Below, one piece after another: positions 44,438 through 53,942 of a stretch of 64,000 nucleotides of DNA. The notes beneath the pieces are model-generated. The model ran no database searches. It was not told the DNA's origin and worked only from the letters and a program-made list of their open reading frames with translations. Both the position numbers and the translations under genes were made by a program. Position 1 is the first letter of the stretch; each line of letters starts with the position of its first letter. Origin of the DNA: AWTP1-13 sp963827545. GTDB lineage: Bacteria > Pseudomonadota > Alphaproteobacteria > Rhizobiales > Hyphomicrobiaceae. The DNA is taken from NCBI GenBank assembly GCA_963827545.1, contig CAWHBI010000041.1:62001-126000 (forward strand). Reading direction: 5' to 3'.

Positions 44438-45238
44438 TCACGTTTCGGCGTGCGGCATGCAGAGCGCGCGCTTGCCGCCGGCGCGGATGAAAGCGATGAT
44501 CTCGGCGACGATGGTGTGGTCCTTGAACTCTTTCTCCACGTCCTCCGTGCGCTCCACCAGCGTGCCCTCGTCCGCGAACAGCAGCCGATAGGCGCGGCGC
44601 AGCGTGTGGATGTCCTCGCGCGAGAAGCCGCGCCGCTGCAGCCCGATGATGTTGAGCCCTGACAGGTGCGCCCGATTGCCGAAGGCGGCCCCATAAGGAA
44701 TGAGGTCGTTCTCGAGGCCGGACATGCCGCCCAGAATCGAGTGCGCGCCCACGCGCGTGAACTGGATGATGGCAGCACCGCCGCCGATGATCGCGAAGTC
44801 GTTCACCGTGACGTGCCCCGCCAGCATCACGTTGTTGGAGAGCACGACATTGCTGCCGACGCGGCAGTCGTGGCCGACGTGGCTGTTGGCCAGGAACGCG
44901 CAGCGGTCGCCGACGATGGTGGCCATGCCGCCGCCCTCGGTGCCGGGGTTCATGGTGACGCCTTCGCGGATCAGGCAGTCGGTGCCGATGGCGAGCGTGG
45001 AAGGCTCGCCCTTGTACTTCAGGTCCTGGGGCTGATGCCCGATCGAGGCAAAAGGGAAAATGCGCGTCCGGGCTCCGATCGTCGTGCGGCCGGCGACAAC
45101 TACATGGCTGATCAGATCCACTTCGTCGCCGAGCGCTACCATGGGACCGATGTGGCAGTACGGGCCGATGCGGACACCGTCACCGAGCGAAGCGCCGTCC
45201 TCGACGATTGCCGTGGTGTGCACCTTAGGCTGGGACAT
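44438..45238 (-). CDS. lpxA: Acyl-ACP--UDP-N-acetylglucosamine O-acyltransferase LpxA
   Basis: A 266-residue left-handed beta-helix enzyme that puts the first 3-hydroxyacyl chain on UDP-GlcNAc to begin lipid A synthesis. Hexapeptide repeats fill the first two thirds (for example IVEDGASLGDGVRIGPYCHI), with the catalytic His region FLANSHVGHDCRVGSNVVL and the nucleotide-binding NIIGLQRRGFSREDIHTLRRAY in the helical end. The start overlaps the fabZ stop by 14 bases, and lpxI follows directly, so translation is coupled. Confidence 0.96.
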   Translation of the reverse strand: MSQPKVHTTAIVEDGASLGDGVRIGPYCHIGPMVALGDEVDLISHVVVAGRTTIGARTRIFPFASIGHQPQDLKYKGEPSTLAIGTDCLIREGVTMNPGTEGGGMATIVGDRCAFLANSHVGHDCRVGSNVVLSNNVMLAGHVTVNDFAIIGGGAAIIQFTRVGAHSILGGMSGLENDLIPYGAAFGNRAHLSGLNIIGLQRRGFSREDIHTLRRAYRLLFADEGTLVERTEDVEKEFKDHTIVAEIIAFIRAGGKRALCMPHAET

Positions 45239-45710
45239 CGGCCTGATCCAGGATCATTGCGCTCACCTCGGCCTCCGCCACCACGTGGCCGTTGACCTTG
45301 GCCTCGCCATAGAAGCGCCAGGCGCGCCCGCGCGCGCGAATCTTCTTCACATGGTAGTGGAGTTGGTCTCCCGGCAGCACCGGCTTGCGGAACTTGGCGC
45401 GGTCGATCCCCATGAAATAGACGAGCTGCGGTTTGTAGCTCGTGCCGAGGTGATGCACACACAGTGCGCCTGCGGTCTGCGCCAGCCCCTCGATGATGAG
45501 CACCCCGGGCATGACGGGAAAGCTCGGGAAGTGCCCCTGGAAGAACGGCTCGTTGACGCTCACGCTCTTGATGCCGACGGCGCTCTCGTCACCATCCATG
45601 TCGATGATGCGGTCGACCAGCAAAAAGGGATATCGGTGCGGCAGAAGCTCCATCACGCGCCGAATATCGGCTGTGGCGAGACCCGCTCTTGCAGAACCGG
45701 TTTCGTTCAT
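45225..45710 (-). CDS. fabZ: 3-hydroxyacyl-[ACP] dehydratase FabZ
   Basis: A 161-residue hotdog-fold enzyme that dehydrates 3-hydroxyacyl-ACP in fatty acid elongation and so competes with LpxA for the same substrate. Catalytic His is in LLPHRYPFLLVDR and catalytic Glu in MPGVLIIEGLAQTAG; GHFPSFPVMPG is the conserved loop. ATG 45710 was chosen; a GTG at 45722 could add four residues. It is between lpxD and lpxA, the standard order. Confidence 0.96.
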   Translation of the reverse strand: MNETGSARAGLATADIRRVMELLPHRYPFLLVDRIIDMDGDESAVGIKSVSVNEPFFQGHFPSFPVMPGVLIIEGLAQTAGALCVHHLGTSYKPQLVYFMGIDRAKFRKPVLPGDQLHYHVKKIRARGRAWRFYGEAKVNGHVVAEAEVSAMILDQADVPA

Positions 45711-45764
45711 GCTCTCAGGCACTCCCAGCTCGCCAGCGCCTCGGCAAGAGGCGCCGATAGTGTT

Positions 45765-46808
45765 CTAATCACCGCCGGATCGAACGCCGCGTCTCCCCAG
45801 GCGCTTCAAGGCAGCAATCTGACGCCCGAACTCGAGCATCGGCACCGCCGGCGTTCCCCCCATGCGGGCCCCGGCCGGCACATCGTGTGTGACATGGGAG
45901 CTCCCCGCGATCTGCGCCCCCGCCCCGATCCTGAGATGGCCCGCCGCGCCGGATTGCCCGCCCATTACCACGAAATCCCCGAGCTCCGCGGAACCCGCGA
46001 TGCCCACCATGGCGACGATCACGCAATGCCGTCCGATCACGACGTTGTGCCCGATCTGCACCAGATTATCAATTTTGGTGCCTTCCCCGATCACCGTGTC
46101 CTTGAGCGCCCCGCGGTCGACGCAGCTGTTCGCGCCGATCTCCACGTCGTCCTGGATGATGACCCGGCCGACCTGCGGCACCTTGAGGTGCCCCCTGGGA
46201 CCCATGGCGAAGCCGAACCCGTCCTGCCCGATCCGCACACCAGCGTGCAGGACTACGCGGTCGCCCACCAGCGCGTGGGTGACGCTGGCTCCGGGGCCGA
46301 TATAGCAGCCGCGGCCGATGGCCACCCGGTAGCCGACCACGGCTCCAGCGGCGACCGTGGTCCCGCGCCCGATCTGCGCTTGGCGCCCGATGACGGCGCC
46401 GGGCTCGACCCGCACGCCCGATTCTAGCTGGGCCGTCGGATGAACGGGCGGCTCGCCGGCTGCGGCAAGGGCGACCTTGGGCGTGAGAGCATCCGGATAG
46501 AAGTGCTGCAGCGCCAGGGCGAAGGCCCGGTAAGGGGCGTCCACAACCAGCGCCGACGTCGCCTGGGGTACGCGCTCGACAAAGGCGGGCGCCACGAGAC
46601 AGGCGGCGGCGCGGGTGGCCTGCAGCTGGGCGAGGTACTTGCGGTTGTCGAAGAACGACAGGTCGCCAGCGGCCGCCTCGAGCAGCGGCTTCACGTCGCG
46701 GATGAGGCTATCCGGGTCAGCGCCTTGCGCGAGGGTGGCTCCCACCTTTTCTGCCACCGACCGCAGGGGCATAGGCGGCGCCCTGTCGAAGAAGCCGGGA
46801 TGCTCCAT
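45765..46808 (-). CDS. lpxD: UDP-3-O-(3-hydroxyacyl)glucosamine N-acyltransferase LpxD
   Basis: A 347-residue hexapeptide-repeat acyltransferase that adds the second, N-linked acyl chain in lipid A synthesis. The uridine-binding N-terminal domain has GDLSFFDNRKYLAQLQATRA. The beta-helix includes the catalytic-His region TKIDNLVQIGHNVVIGRHC and the conserved VQIGHNV. Length and motifs fit LpxD. It is separated from bamA upstream by 115 bases holding a terminator-like hairpin and is followed by fabZ. Confidence 0.96.
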   Translation of the reverse strand: MEHPGFFDRAPPMPLRSVAEKVGATLAQGADPDSLIRDVKPLLEAAAGDLSFFDNRKYLAQLQATRAAACLVAPAFVERVPQATSALVVDAPYRAFALALQHFYPDALTPKVALAAAGEPPVHPTAQLESGVRVEPGAVIGRQAQIGRGTTVAAGAVVGYRVAIGRGCYIGPGASVTHALVGDRVVLHAGVRIGQDGFGFAMGPRGHLKVPQVGRVIIQDDVEIGANSCVDRGALKDTVIGEGTKIDNLVQIGHNVVIGRHCVIVAMVGIAGSAELGDFVVMGGQSGAAGHLRIGAGAQIAGSSHVTHDVPAGARMGGTPAVPMLEFGRQIAALKRLGRRGVRSGGD

Positions 46809-46832
46809 CAGGCCCTCACGGACAAACGCAAA

Positions 46833-46860
46833 GGCCGCCGGGCGGGGAGCCCGGACGGCC
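46833..46860 (-). terminator. Hairpin between bamA and lpxD
   Basis: On the - strand GGCCGTCCGGGC and GCCCGGCGGCC form a long GC stem with one mismatch and a four-base loop, followed by TTTGCGTTTG. It lies just after bamA and before lpxD, so it may end or attenuate transcription between them. Confidence 0.5.
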
Positions 46861-46923
46861 CTTCAGCGTAGCACTCTCTGCGCGGGCTTGTCCTAACGGC
46901 CCGCGCTGGTGGCCGGAACCCGC

Positions 46924-49288
46924 CTAGAACTTGGTCGAGGCGCCGAACCGGATCAGCTGCTCGTCGTCGAAGCCCTTCTTGATGAAGGCCTTGGCGATGT
47001 CGAGCCGCAGCGGCCCCAATGGTGAGTTCCACAGGATGCTGCCGCCCGCCGACGCACGGATCGATGAGTTGTCGGCCAAGCAGACCGTGGCCGTGTTGCC
47101 GGTGGCGCAGCTTGCGTTCAGCGTCTTGGCAAGGGCACCCGCGCCGAACAGCGAACCCGCATCGACGAACACTGCCGCGCCCATGCCGAGGTCGTCGGGC
47201 ACGAACGGGATCGGGAAACGCACCTCGGCTGTGGTGGCCCAGAACGTATCACCGCCGAGCGCGTCGCCCGTGTTCAGATCACGCGGACCTAAGCCCGACC
47301 GGTTGAAGCCGCGGATGGTCTCGCCGCCTTTGTAGAACAGGTCGAGCAGGCGCACGTCCTCGCCGCCCCAGCCCAATATATGGCCGCCGATCGCGCGCCC
47401 GACGAAGGTGATCTTTTCGGTGATCGGGTAGTAGTAGCGCCCCTCGCCGATCAGTCGGACATAGTTGACGTCGCCCCCGAGGCCCGCGACGTCGCTGCCG
47501 AGCTGGAAGTAGTAGCCGCGCGTCGGGTTCTTGGGATGATTGCGGGCATCATACGCGAGGCTCGTGCCCAACAGCCGAAGTCCAAAACTGCCCCTCCGAT
47601 TCTATGATCGCGCGTGATGCGCCGATCTCGACGTCCGAGATCTCGTTGCTGGAGAGCGTGTAGGAATTGGTCAGCCAGAGGTTTTCGGTGATCGGGAACC
47701 CGAGTCGCACCGAGCCTCCGCTGGTCCGCGTGCTGAAGGCCTGCGTCGACGATGTCAGCGTCTCCTTGTGGAAGAGATCGAAGCCGGCGGCCAGGTTCCG
47801 GTCGAGGAAACGCGGCTCGGTAAAGCTCAAGTCGACCTGCAACCGTTCGGCAGAGCCCGCCAGCCGCAAGCGCAGGAATTGGCCCTTGCCCAGCAGGTTG
47901 CGCTCCGTGATGCTGACGTCGCCGATCACGCCTTCACTGGTCGAGAAGCCTGCGCCGAACGACAGCTCGCCGGTCGACTGTTCGACCAGGTCGACGTCGA
48001 GCACCACGCGGTCCTGCGCTGAGCCGACCCTGCGTTTCACGTCGACGGCCTTGAAGTAGCCGAGGTACTGCAAGCGCTTCTTGGCCTTGTCGACCAGGAG
48101 CGGGTTGTACGCATCGCCTTCAGCCAAGCGGAATTCGCGCCTGATGACGTGGTCGTGCGTGCGCAGGTTGCCGTTGATGTTGATGCGCTCGATGTAGATG
48201 CGCGGCCCCTCGTCGATCACGTACGTGACGTCGATGGCACGGGCTCCAGGCTGGCGCGCCGCGCGCGGCCGCACGCGGACGAAGGCGAAACCCTGCTCGG
48301 AGACGGCCAGCGTCAGCCTCTCGATCGACCTGTCCATGGCGGACTGGTCGAAAATGGACCCTTCGGTGGTCTGCAACTCTGCGCGCAAGGCATTCGGGTT
48401 GGCCACCGCGAGCGCCGTCTCGATGTCGATCTTGCCGAAGTTGAACAGCTCGCCTTCCTCGACCACGAAGGTGATGTAGAAGCCACCGCCGTCCCGGGCA
48501 AGCTCGGCCCCCGCCGACACGACGCGCGCGTCGGCATAGCCGTTCTTCAGGTAGTACTGGCGCAGCAGCTCCCGGTCCAGCGACAGCCGGTCGGGGTCGT
48601 AGATGTTCGTGCCCTTGATGAAGTCGAACAGGCCCGACTGCGTAGTCGTGATGATGTCTCTGAGCTGGGAGTCCGAGAAGGCCCGGTTGCCGATGAAATT
48701 GATGGCCTGCACCTTGGTCGCCCCGCCCTCGGTGATCTCGAAGACGACGTTCACGCGGTTGCTGTCCAGCTCGATGATCTTGGGCTCCACCGAGGCTGCG
48801 AACCGCCCCTGGCGGCGATAGACGTCGAGGATGCGCTGCACATCGGCCTGCGCCTTGGCGCGGGTGAACACGGAGCGCGGCTTTAGCTGCACCTCGCCCT
48901 GCAACGTCGCCTTGTCGACCTCCCTGTTGCCCTCGAAGGCCACCTGGTTGACGACAGGATTCTCGACCACGGTGATGACCACGCCGGCACCCTGGCGATC
49001 GATGCGCACATCCGAGAACAGCCCGGTGGCAAACAGCGATCGAATGGATGCGTCGACTTTGGCGGGATCGTAGGCGTCGCCAATGTTGAACCTGAGATAG
49101 GTGCGGACCGTCTCCGGCTCCACACGGCGATTGCCGACAACTTTAATCTCGCGGATGACGCTACCCTGCGCCTCCACCGATCGAGCGGAGTACACCACCG
49201 GTTCCACGACGGTCAGCGCAATGAACGCCGCCGTCGCAGCGATGATGAAGTGCCAGCCCCCCGACTTGCACATCCGATGTTTGGGCAT
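46924..49288 (-). CDS. bamA: Outer membrane protein assembly factor BamA (one-base frameshift)
   Basis: BamA is the essential beta-barrel that inserts outer-membrane proteins. The N-terminus has a signal-like anchor and five POTRA domains (VIREIKVVGNRRVEPETVRTYL marks the first), then the barrel with RNLLGKGQFLRLRL, the GFNRSGLGPRD loop (residues VRGF in most BamA, IRGF here) and the ending FGASTKF with terminal Phe. At 47567-47569 a run of CCC (GGG on the coding strand) shifts the frame. With one base removed, WTSAVGTSLAYDARNHPKN continues to 46924, corrected length about 787. The shift is most likely an error, since a barrel-less BamA would be lethal. Confidence 0.93.
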
Positions 49289-49596
49289 TCTTCCCTTCTG
49301 CCTTTCGGTGCGCCGATCCCCTCTTGCCCCCTACCCGTCGGCGTCGGATGGGCGCTTCCGCAACTGCTTCGTCCCGCGGCCAGCCTAGGACACAAACTCC
49401 CCTCGTCTCCAAGCCGAACTGGGCCGAAGCAACTCGTGCGGTCTCGTTTTTTTAACCGCTTGGTTACTGCCTTGGAAGTGGCAATATTACGCCAGTTACG
49501 CGCAATTTTTGGGGCCGCCACAAAGTTAGCTGATTCGCTCCTTTTTGGCCCGGATCAGATGCTCGCAGGGTGGTCTGACCACCAGCGCGCAAACCC
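49289..49596. other. bamA upstream region
   Basis: The gap upstream of bamA holds an AT-rich stretch at about 49440-49560, including a TTTTTTT run (49447-49453) and TAATATTGCC on the - strand. It probably carries the bamA promoter, but I cannot name a -35 box with good spacing. No coding frame is visible. Confidence 0.35.
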
Positions 49597-49729
49597 ACCC
49601 GTCATGCCGGAGCGGAAGCCGAGCCGCAGGCGAGGCTATCCGGGACCTGCCACCAGGACATACCTCGCTGCAGATCCCGGCTCTGCGCGATCGTGCTCGC
49701 AGCGCGATCGCTTGGCCGGGATGACGGGT
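49597..49729. repeat. Palindromic repeat, CCGTCATCCCGG type (copy 2)
   Basis: ACCCGTCATGCCGG (49597) and CCGGGATGACGGGT (ending 49729) are the inverted arms. Inside are CGAGGCTATCCGGGA and GCGCGATCGTGCTCGCAGCGCGATCG, matching modules of the copy at 11483-11613. It lies between bamA and rseP and might end transcription from rseP, or be transcribed through. Confidence 0.85.
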
Positions 49730-49748
49730 GGAGTGTCGGTTTGTTCGA

Positions 49749-50885
49749 CTAGCCGATCCCGATCCACTTCAGCGGGATGAACCGATCCTGGTAGGTCGTA
49801 TAGACCAACAGTAGCAGGACGATGGCAAAGCCGATGCGGAAGCCGACCTCCTGTGCCCGCTCGCTCAAGGGGCGCCCGCGCACGGCCTCGATGGCATAGA
49901 ACAAAAGGTGACCGCCATCGAGCAACGGGATCGGAAACAGATTGATCAGGCCGATGCTCACCGACAGCACGGCCGTGAGATTGATCAGTGCCAGGAAGCC
50001 CAGGCTTGCCACCTGGCCCGAGATCTCGGCAATCCTCAGCGGTCCGCCGAGCTGATCGCCCGACTCGCGTCGAGTGGCAACATCGTAGAGATAGCCGAGC
50101 GTGCGCGAGACGATGAAGTAGCTCTCCCTGACCGCCAGGCCGAGCGCCTCCACCGGACCGTATTGCTTGAACTGCCATTCCTGCTGGCTGGCGTTGCGCT
50201 TGATGCCGATCACACCGACTCTGAGCTTGTTGCCGAAACGATCGGTAATCTCTCGCCGATCGGGTGTCGCCTGCAGCATGATGCTGACGCCGCCGCGGTT
50301 CACCTCGAAACTGAGCTGGCGATCGGCGCTGGCGCTGACGATGCGCTGCATGTCGGCGAATGCCTCGACCGGCTGGCCGTCGATGCTGACGATGACATCG
50401 CCCGCCATGAACCCCGCCTTGGCCGCCGCCCCATCAGGCACCAGCTCGTCGACCCGGGGCGCGGTGATGTTCACGCCGACGAGGGTAAACGTCACGGCAA
50501 AGATCAAGATCGCCAGCAGGAAGTTCGCGATCGGGCCTGCGGCCACAATGGCAGCGCGCGAGGCCAGCGGCTTGGTCTGGAACGCGCCCTCGCGTTCGGC
50601 GGGTGTCATGTGCTGCAGCGCGTCCCGCGATGGAACGCTCGCGCTGTTCTCGTCGTCCAGGAACTTGACGTAACCGCCGAGCGGGATCCAGGCCACGCGC
50701 CAGCGCGTCTGGTAGCGGTCAGTGAAGCCGAAAATCTCCTTGCCGAAGCCGATGGAAAAGGTCTTCACCCGCACGCCGCACCAGCGCGCCACCAGGAAAT
50801 GCCCGAGTTCGTGGAAGAAGATGACGACCGTCAGTACGAACAGGAACGCCAACGGCTTCAGGATAAACGTCGGCAGAACGTCCAT
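49749..50885 (-). CDS. rseP: Site-2 metalloprotease RseP
   Basis: A 378-residue intramembrane zinc protease that cuts anti-sigma factors and signal-peptide remnants in envelope stress responses. The zinc motif FFHELGHFLVARW (H25, E26, H29) is in the first membrane segment, a PDZ domain (about 120-200, AAAKAGFMAGDVIVSIDGQPV) lies in the periplasm, and the third ligand is in the LDG motif of INLFPIPLLDGGHL. It is between dxr and bamA, the usual order. An RskA-type anti-sigma at 9.3 kb is a possible substrate; this is inference. Confidence 0.95.
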   Translation of the reverse strand: MDVLPTFILKPLAFLFVLTVVIFFHELGHFLVARWCGVRVKTFSIGFGKEIFGFTDRYQTRWRVAWIPLGGYVKFLDDENSASVPSRDALQHMTPAEREGAFQTKPLASRAAIVAAGPIANFLLAILIFAVTFTLVGVNITAPRVDELVPDGAAAKAGFMAGDVIVSIDGQPVEAFADMQRIVSASADRQLSFEVNRGGVSIMLQATPDRREITDRFGNKLRVGVIGIKRNASQQEWQFKQYGPVEALGLAVRESYFIVSRTLGYLYDVATRRESGDQLGGPLRIAEISGQVASLGFLALINLTAVLSVSIGLINLFPIPLLDGGHLLFYAIEAVRGRPLSERAQEVGFRIGFAIVLLLLVYTTYQDRFIPLKWIGIG

Positions 50886-50951
50886 TTCGGCATTGCCTCC
50901 TGCATCAGCATGCTTAACGGCGCCGCGCCCGGCCCAACACTGCCGGCAGTC

Positions 50952-52205
50952 TCAGCGCCAGGACCGACCTTGGAGCAAGATCAGCGCCAACTCGCGGGCG
51001 GCCAAATCCGTGGCCAGCACTCCGCCCATGTCCTTCGCTTCACCCAGGAGCCCGCGTCCGTCCGCCATCTCGAGCGTCTCAGCTACAAGTTGGGCGATAT
51101 GAAGGAACTTTAGCCGGCCGGTCAAGAAGGCGTCCACAGCCACTTCGTTGGCCGCATTGAGCACGGCCGGCGCCATGCCGCCTCTCTGCATGGCTTGGCG
51201 CGCGAGGCCGAGCGCCTTGAAGCGCGTCTCGTCGGGCCGCTCGAAGGTGAACTGGCCGATCTCCACCAGGTCGAGCCGCTTGGTCGGCGTCGCCATGCGC
51301 ATCGGCCAGGCGAGGCTGATGGCGATGGGTGTGCGCATATCAGGACAGGCGAGCTGGGCCAGCATCGAGCCGTCGCGGTAGGCCACCAGCGCGTGGATGA
51401 TCGACTGGGGGTGCACCACCACCTCGATCTGGTCCGGTCTCACCGGGAAGAGGTGATAGGCCTCGATCAGCTCCAGGCCCTTGTTCATCAGGGTCGCCGA
51501 GTCGATGGTGATCTTGCGCCCCATCGACCAGTTGGGGTGTCGCAGCGCCTGCTCGGGCGTGGCGCCCTCCAGCTGCTCGAGGGTCCAGGTGCGGAACGGC
51601 CCGCCCGAGCCCGTCAGCACGATGCGCTCGAAAGCCTCCGGATCGGCCCCGGCCAGCACCTGGAACACGGCTGAGTGCTCCGAGTTGACCGGCACCAGCT
51701 CGGTGCCCGCGCCACGCACCGCCTGCATGAAGATCTCGCCGGCGCACACCAGGCATTCCTTGTTGGCCAGCGCCACGCGGCGGCCCTGCGAGACGGCTGC
51801 CAGCGTGGGCGGCAACCCGGCCGCGCCCATGATGCCGGCCATCACGCAATCGGCCGGGCGCGTCGCCGCATCGATCAGCGCGTTCTGTCCCGCCGCAGCC
51901 TCGATGCCGGTGCCCGCGAGGCAGCTCTTGAGCTCAACGTACCGGCTCTCGTCGGCGACGACGGCGAGCTGCGCCCGATGCTGGATGGCGGCCTCGGCCA
52001 GCGCGGCGGCATTGACGTTGGCGGTAACCGCCACGACCTCGAACATGTTGGGATTGCGGCCAATGAGGTCGAGCGTGCTCTGCCCGACCGACCCGGTCGC
52101 GCCCAGCACGCTCACGCGCTTGGCGGCTGTCGCAGCACGGGTCCCGCGCATTGCTGCTTTTGGCACCGCATCCGCCAGCCTTGCGCTCATCCGGTGCACA
52201 GGCAC
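50952..52205 (-). CDS. dxr: 1-deoxy-D-xylulose 5-phosphate reductoisomerase
   Basis: A protein of up to 417 residues carrying the second enzyme of the MEP isoprenoid pathway, which makes MEP from DXP with NADPH. Motifs: VSVLGATGSVGQSTLDLI (NADPH-binding), ALANKECLVCAGE, VNSEHSAVFQVL (metal), and TGSGGPFR. The annotated start (GTG 52205) gives an N-terminal tail before the conserved VSVLG; ATG 52187 and 52151 are alternatives. Only 13 bases separate it from cdsA, so it is in the same operon. Confidence 0.96.
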   Translation of the reverse strand: MPVHRMSARLADAVPKAAMRGTRAATAAKRVSVLGATGSVGQSTLDLIGRNPNMFEVVAVTANVNAAALAEAAIQHRAQLAVVADESRYVELKSCLAGTGIEAAAGQNALIDAATRPADCVMAGIMGAAGLPPTLAAVSQGRRVALANKECLVCAGEIFMQAVRGAGTELVPVNSEHSAVFQVLAGADPEAFERIVLTGSGGPFRTWTLEQLEGATPEQALRHPNWSMGRKITIDSATLMNKGLELIEAYHLFPVRPDQIEVVVHPQSIIHALVAYRDGSMLAQLACPDMRTPIAISLAWPMRMATPTKRLDLVEIGQFTFERPDETRFKALGLARQAMQRGGMAPAVLNAANEVAVDAFLTGRLKFLHIAQLVAETLEMADGRGLLGEAKDMGGVLATDLAARELALILLQGRSWR

Positions 52206-52218
52206 ACCTCCAGGCCGC

Positions 52219-53079
52219 TCACGCCCCGAGCAGCAGGGCGCGTGCCGGCGAATGCACGTCGATGGCGAACGCTGCGATCCCCACGGCGGACGCCGCCGCC
52301 ACCAGGCCGTCGACGCGATCCATCACACCCCCATGGCCCGGCAGTATCGAGCTTGAATCCTTGGCGCCAAAGCGGCGTTTCAGCGCGGACTCGCCGAGGT
52401 CGCCGAGCTGGGCCACCAGGGCCAGCACGGCGCCGGTCGTGGCGAGATGCGCCGCCGAGCCGCCGGGCACCGCGAACCAGAACAGGGCGGCGACCAGCGC
52501 ACTGGCGATCAGCGCGCCGCCGAGCCCGGCCCAGGTCTTGTTGGGTGAGACGTTCGGCCACAGCTTCGGCCCCCCGAGCAGGCGCCCCGCCAGGAACCCC
52601 GCAGTATCCGCCGTGACGACGATGACGACGAGGAAGATCACGGCCAGCAGGCCCAAAGCGGCGTCCGAGCGCAGCCAGATGAGCGCCACCGCCGGCAATC
52701 CCGCATACAGCACGCCGAGCGCGGCGAAGGCGCTGTTGCGGCCGAGGCTCAGCAGCGTCGCCAGGATCGCCCCGATCAGCAGCGCCAGCAGCCCAAGAAG
52801 GGCAAAGCCGAGCGCTGCCAGGATCGCCGCCACGCCCGCCGCGCCTGCGTTGACGGCGATGACGATGTCCGCCTCGCGGCCATGCACCAGGCGCCCCCAT
52901 TCCCAGCTCACGACCAGCGCCACCAGCACCACCAGGATGGCGAACGGCCTGAGCCCCCACACCGTGAACAGCGCCGCCACGGCTCCCATCGCCAGGCCGG
53001 ACACGACCCGCAGCGGGAAGTCCTCCCCGAGGCGCTCGGTCCAGCCGCGCGGTGTTCCCGAGTTGCCGTCCTCGCTCAT
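52219..53079 (-). CDS. cdsA: Phosphatidate cytidylyltransferase
   Basis: A 286-residue integral membrane enzyme with about seven to eight helices that makes CDP-diacylglycerol, the precursor of all phospholipids, from phosphatidic acid and CTP. The signature is complete: SPNKTWAGLGG, then QLGDLGESALKRRFGAKDSS and ILPGHGGVMDRVDG. ATG 53079 (MSEDGNSG) was chosen; the open frame continues upstream but overlaps uppS. The order uppS-cdsA-dxr is standard. Confidence 0.96.
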   Translation of the reverse strand: MSEDGNSGTPRGWTERLGEDFPLRVVSGLAMGAVAALFTVWGLRPFAILVVLVALVVSWEWGRLVHGREADIVIAVNAGAAGVAAILAALGFALLGLLALLIGAILATLLSLGRNSAFAALGVLYAGLPAVALIWLRSDAALGLLAVIFLVVIVVTADTAGFLAGRLLGGPKLWPNVSPNKTWAGLGGALIASALVAALFWFAVPGGSAAHLATTGAVLALVAQLGDLGESALKRRFGAKDSSSILPGHGGVMDRVDGLVAAASAVGIAAFAIDVHSPARALLLGA

Positions 53080-53101
53080 GCCCTTCTGATCTCTGTTGGC
53101 A

Positions 53102-53860
53102 TTAACCGGCCGATCGCACGACCACGCCGCCGAACCTGCGGTCCCTCCGGCGGAACTCGTCGATGGCCTGCTGCAGCAGCTCACGTCCGAAATCGGGCCA
53201 GCAGGCCTCCATGAACACGAACTCTGTGTAGGCCGACTGCCAGAGCAGGAAGTTCGACAGCCGCAGCTCGCCGCTGGTGCGGATCAGCAGGTCGGGATCG
53301 GGAACCCCCTGCGTGTCGAGTGCGGCCGACAGCGCGTCGGGCGTGATCTCTGCGGGCTTGATCGCGCCTTCGAGCGCGCGCTCGGCGAGGCGCCGGGCTG
53401 CCCTGGCGATCTCCGCGCGCGAGCCATAATTGAAGGCAATCACCAGGTCGAGGGCGCCATTGCCGCTCGTCAGGTCGACCGCTTCGTCGATCAGGCCGAG
53501 CAGCTCGCCGTCCACGCCCTCGCGTTCGCCGATCACGCGGACGCGGACGTTGTTCTGGTGCAGCTCGGCGAGGTCGCGGCGGATGAACCGCTTCATCAGC
53601 CCCATCAGGTCGTCGATCTCGCTTGCCGGGCGCGCCCAATTCTCCGAAGAGAAGCTGAAGATGGTCAGATACTGCACGCCGATCTCTATGGCGGCGCGCA
53701 CTGTTCGGCGCACGGCCTCGACCCCCATGCGATGCCCTGCCGAGCGCGGCAGCCCACGGCTCTGTGCCCAGCGGCCGTTGCCGTCCATGATGATGGCGAC
53801 GTGGCGAGGGACCTGCGCCTGCGCCTCTGCCCAAGCCGCTGCTTGATTGTGCTCGTTCAT
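53102..53860 (-). CDS. uppS: Isoprenyl transferase (undecaprenyl diphosphate synthase)
   Basis: A 252-residue cis-prenyltransferase that builds the C55 carrier lipid for peptidoglycan and O-antigen. Motifs: HVAIIMDGNGRWAQSRGLPR with the catalytic Asp of MDGNGRW, GHRMGVEAVRRTV, TIFSFSSENWARP, and the C-terminal DLLIRTSGELRLSNFLLWQ followed by AYTEFVF. The length is right. It lies between frr and cdsA in the cluster. Confidence 0.97.
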   Translation of the reverse strand: MNEHNQAAAWAEAQAQVPRHVAIIMDGNGRWAQSRGLPRSAGHRMGVEAVRRTVRAAIEIGVQYLTIFSFSSENWARPASEIDDLMGLMKRFIRRDLAELHQNNVRVRVIGEREGVDGELLGLIDEAVDLTSGNGALDLVIAFNYGSRAEIARAARRLAERALEGAIKPAEITPDALSAALDTQGVPDPDLLIRTSGELRLSNFLLWQSAYTEFVFMEACWPDFGRELLQQAIDEFRRRDRRFGGVVVRSAG

Positions 53861-53942
53861 GTGTCGAACGCCACAGATCGACGGGGGCTGCCGCCAGCGA
53901 GGCCGGCGGCATGTACAGCACCAGCGGGCGGTGAGCTCACCA

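Noticed and set aside
45060..46427. 455-codon frame opposite fabZ/lpxD
   Set aside because: Runs antisense through fabZ and lpxD and lacks homology; hexapeptide repeats of lpxD generate open antisense frames.
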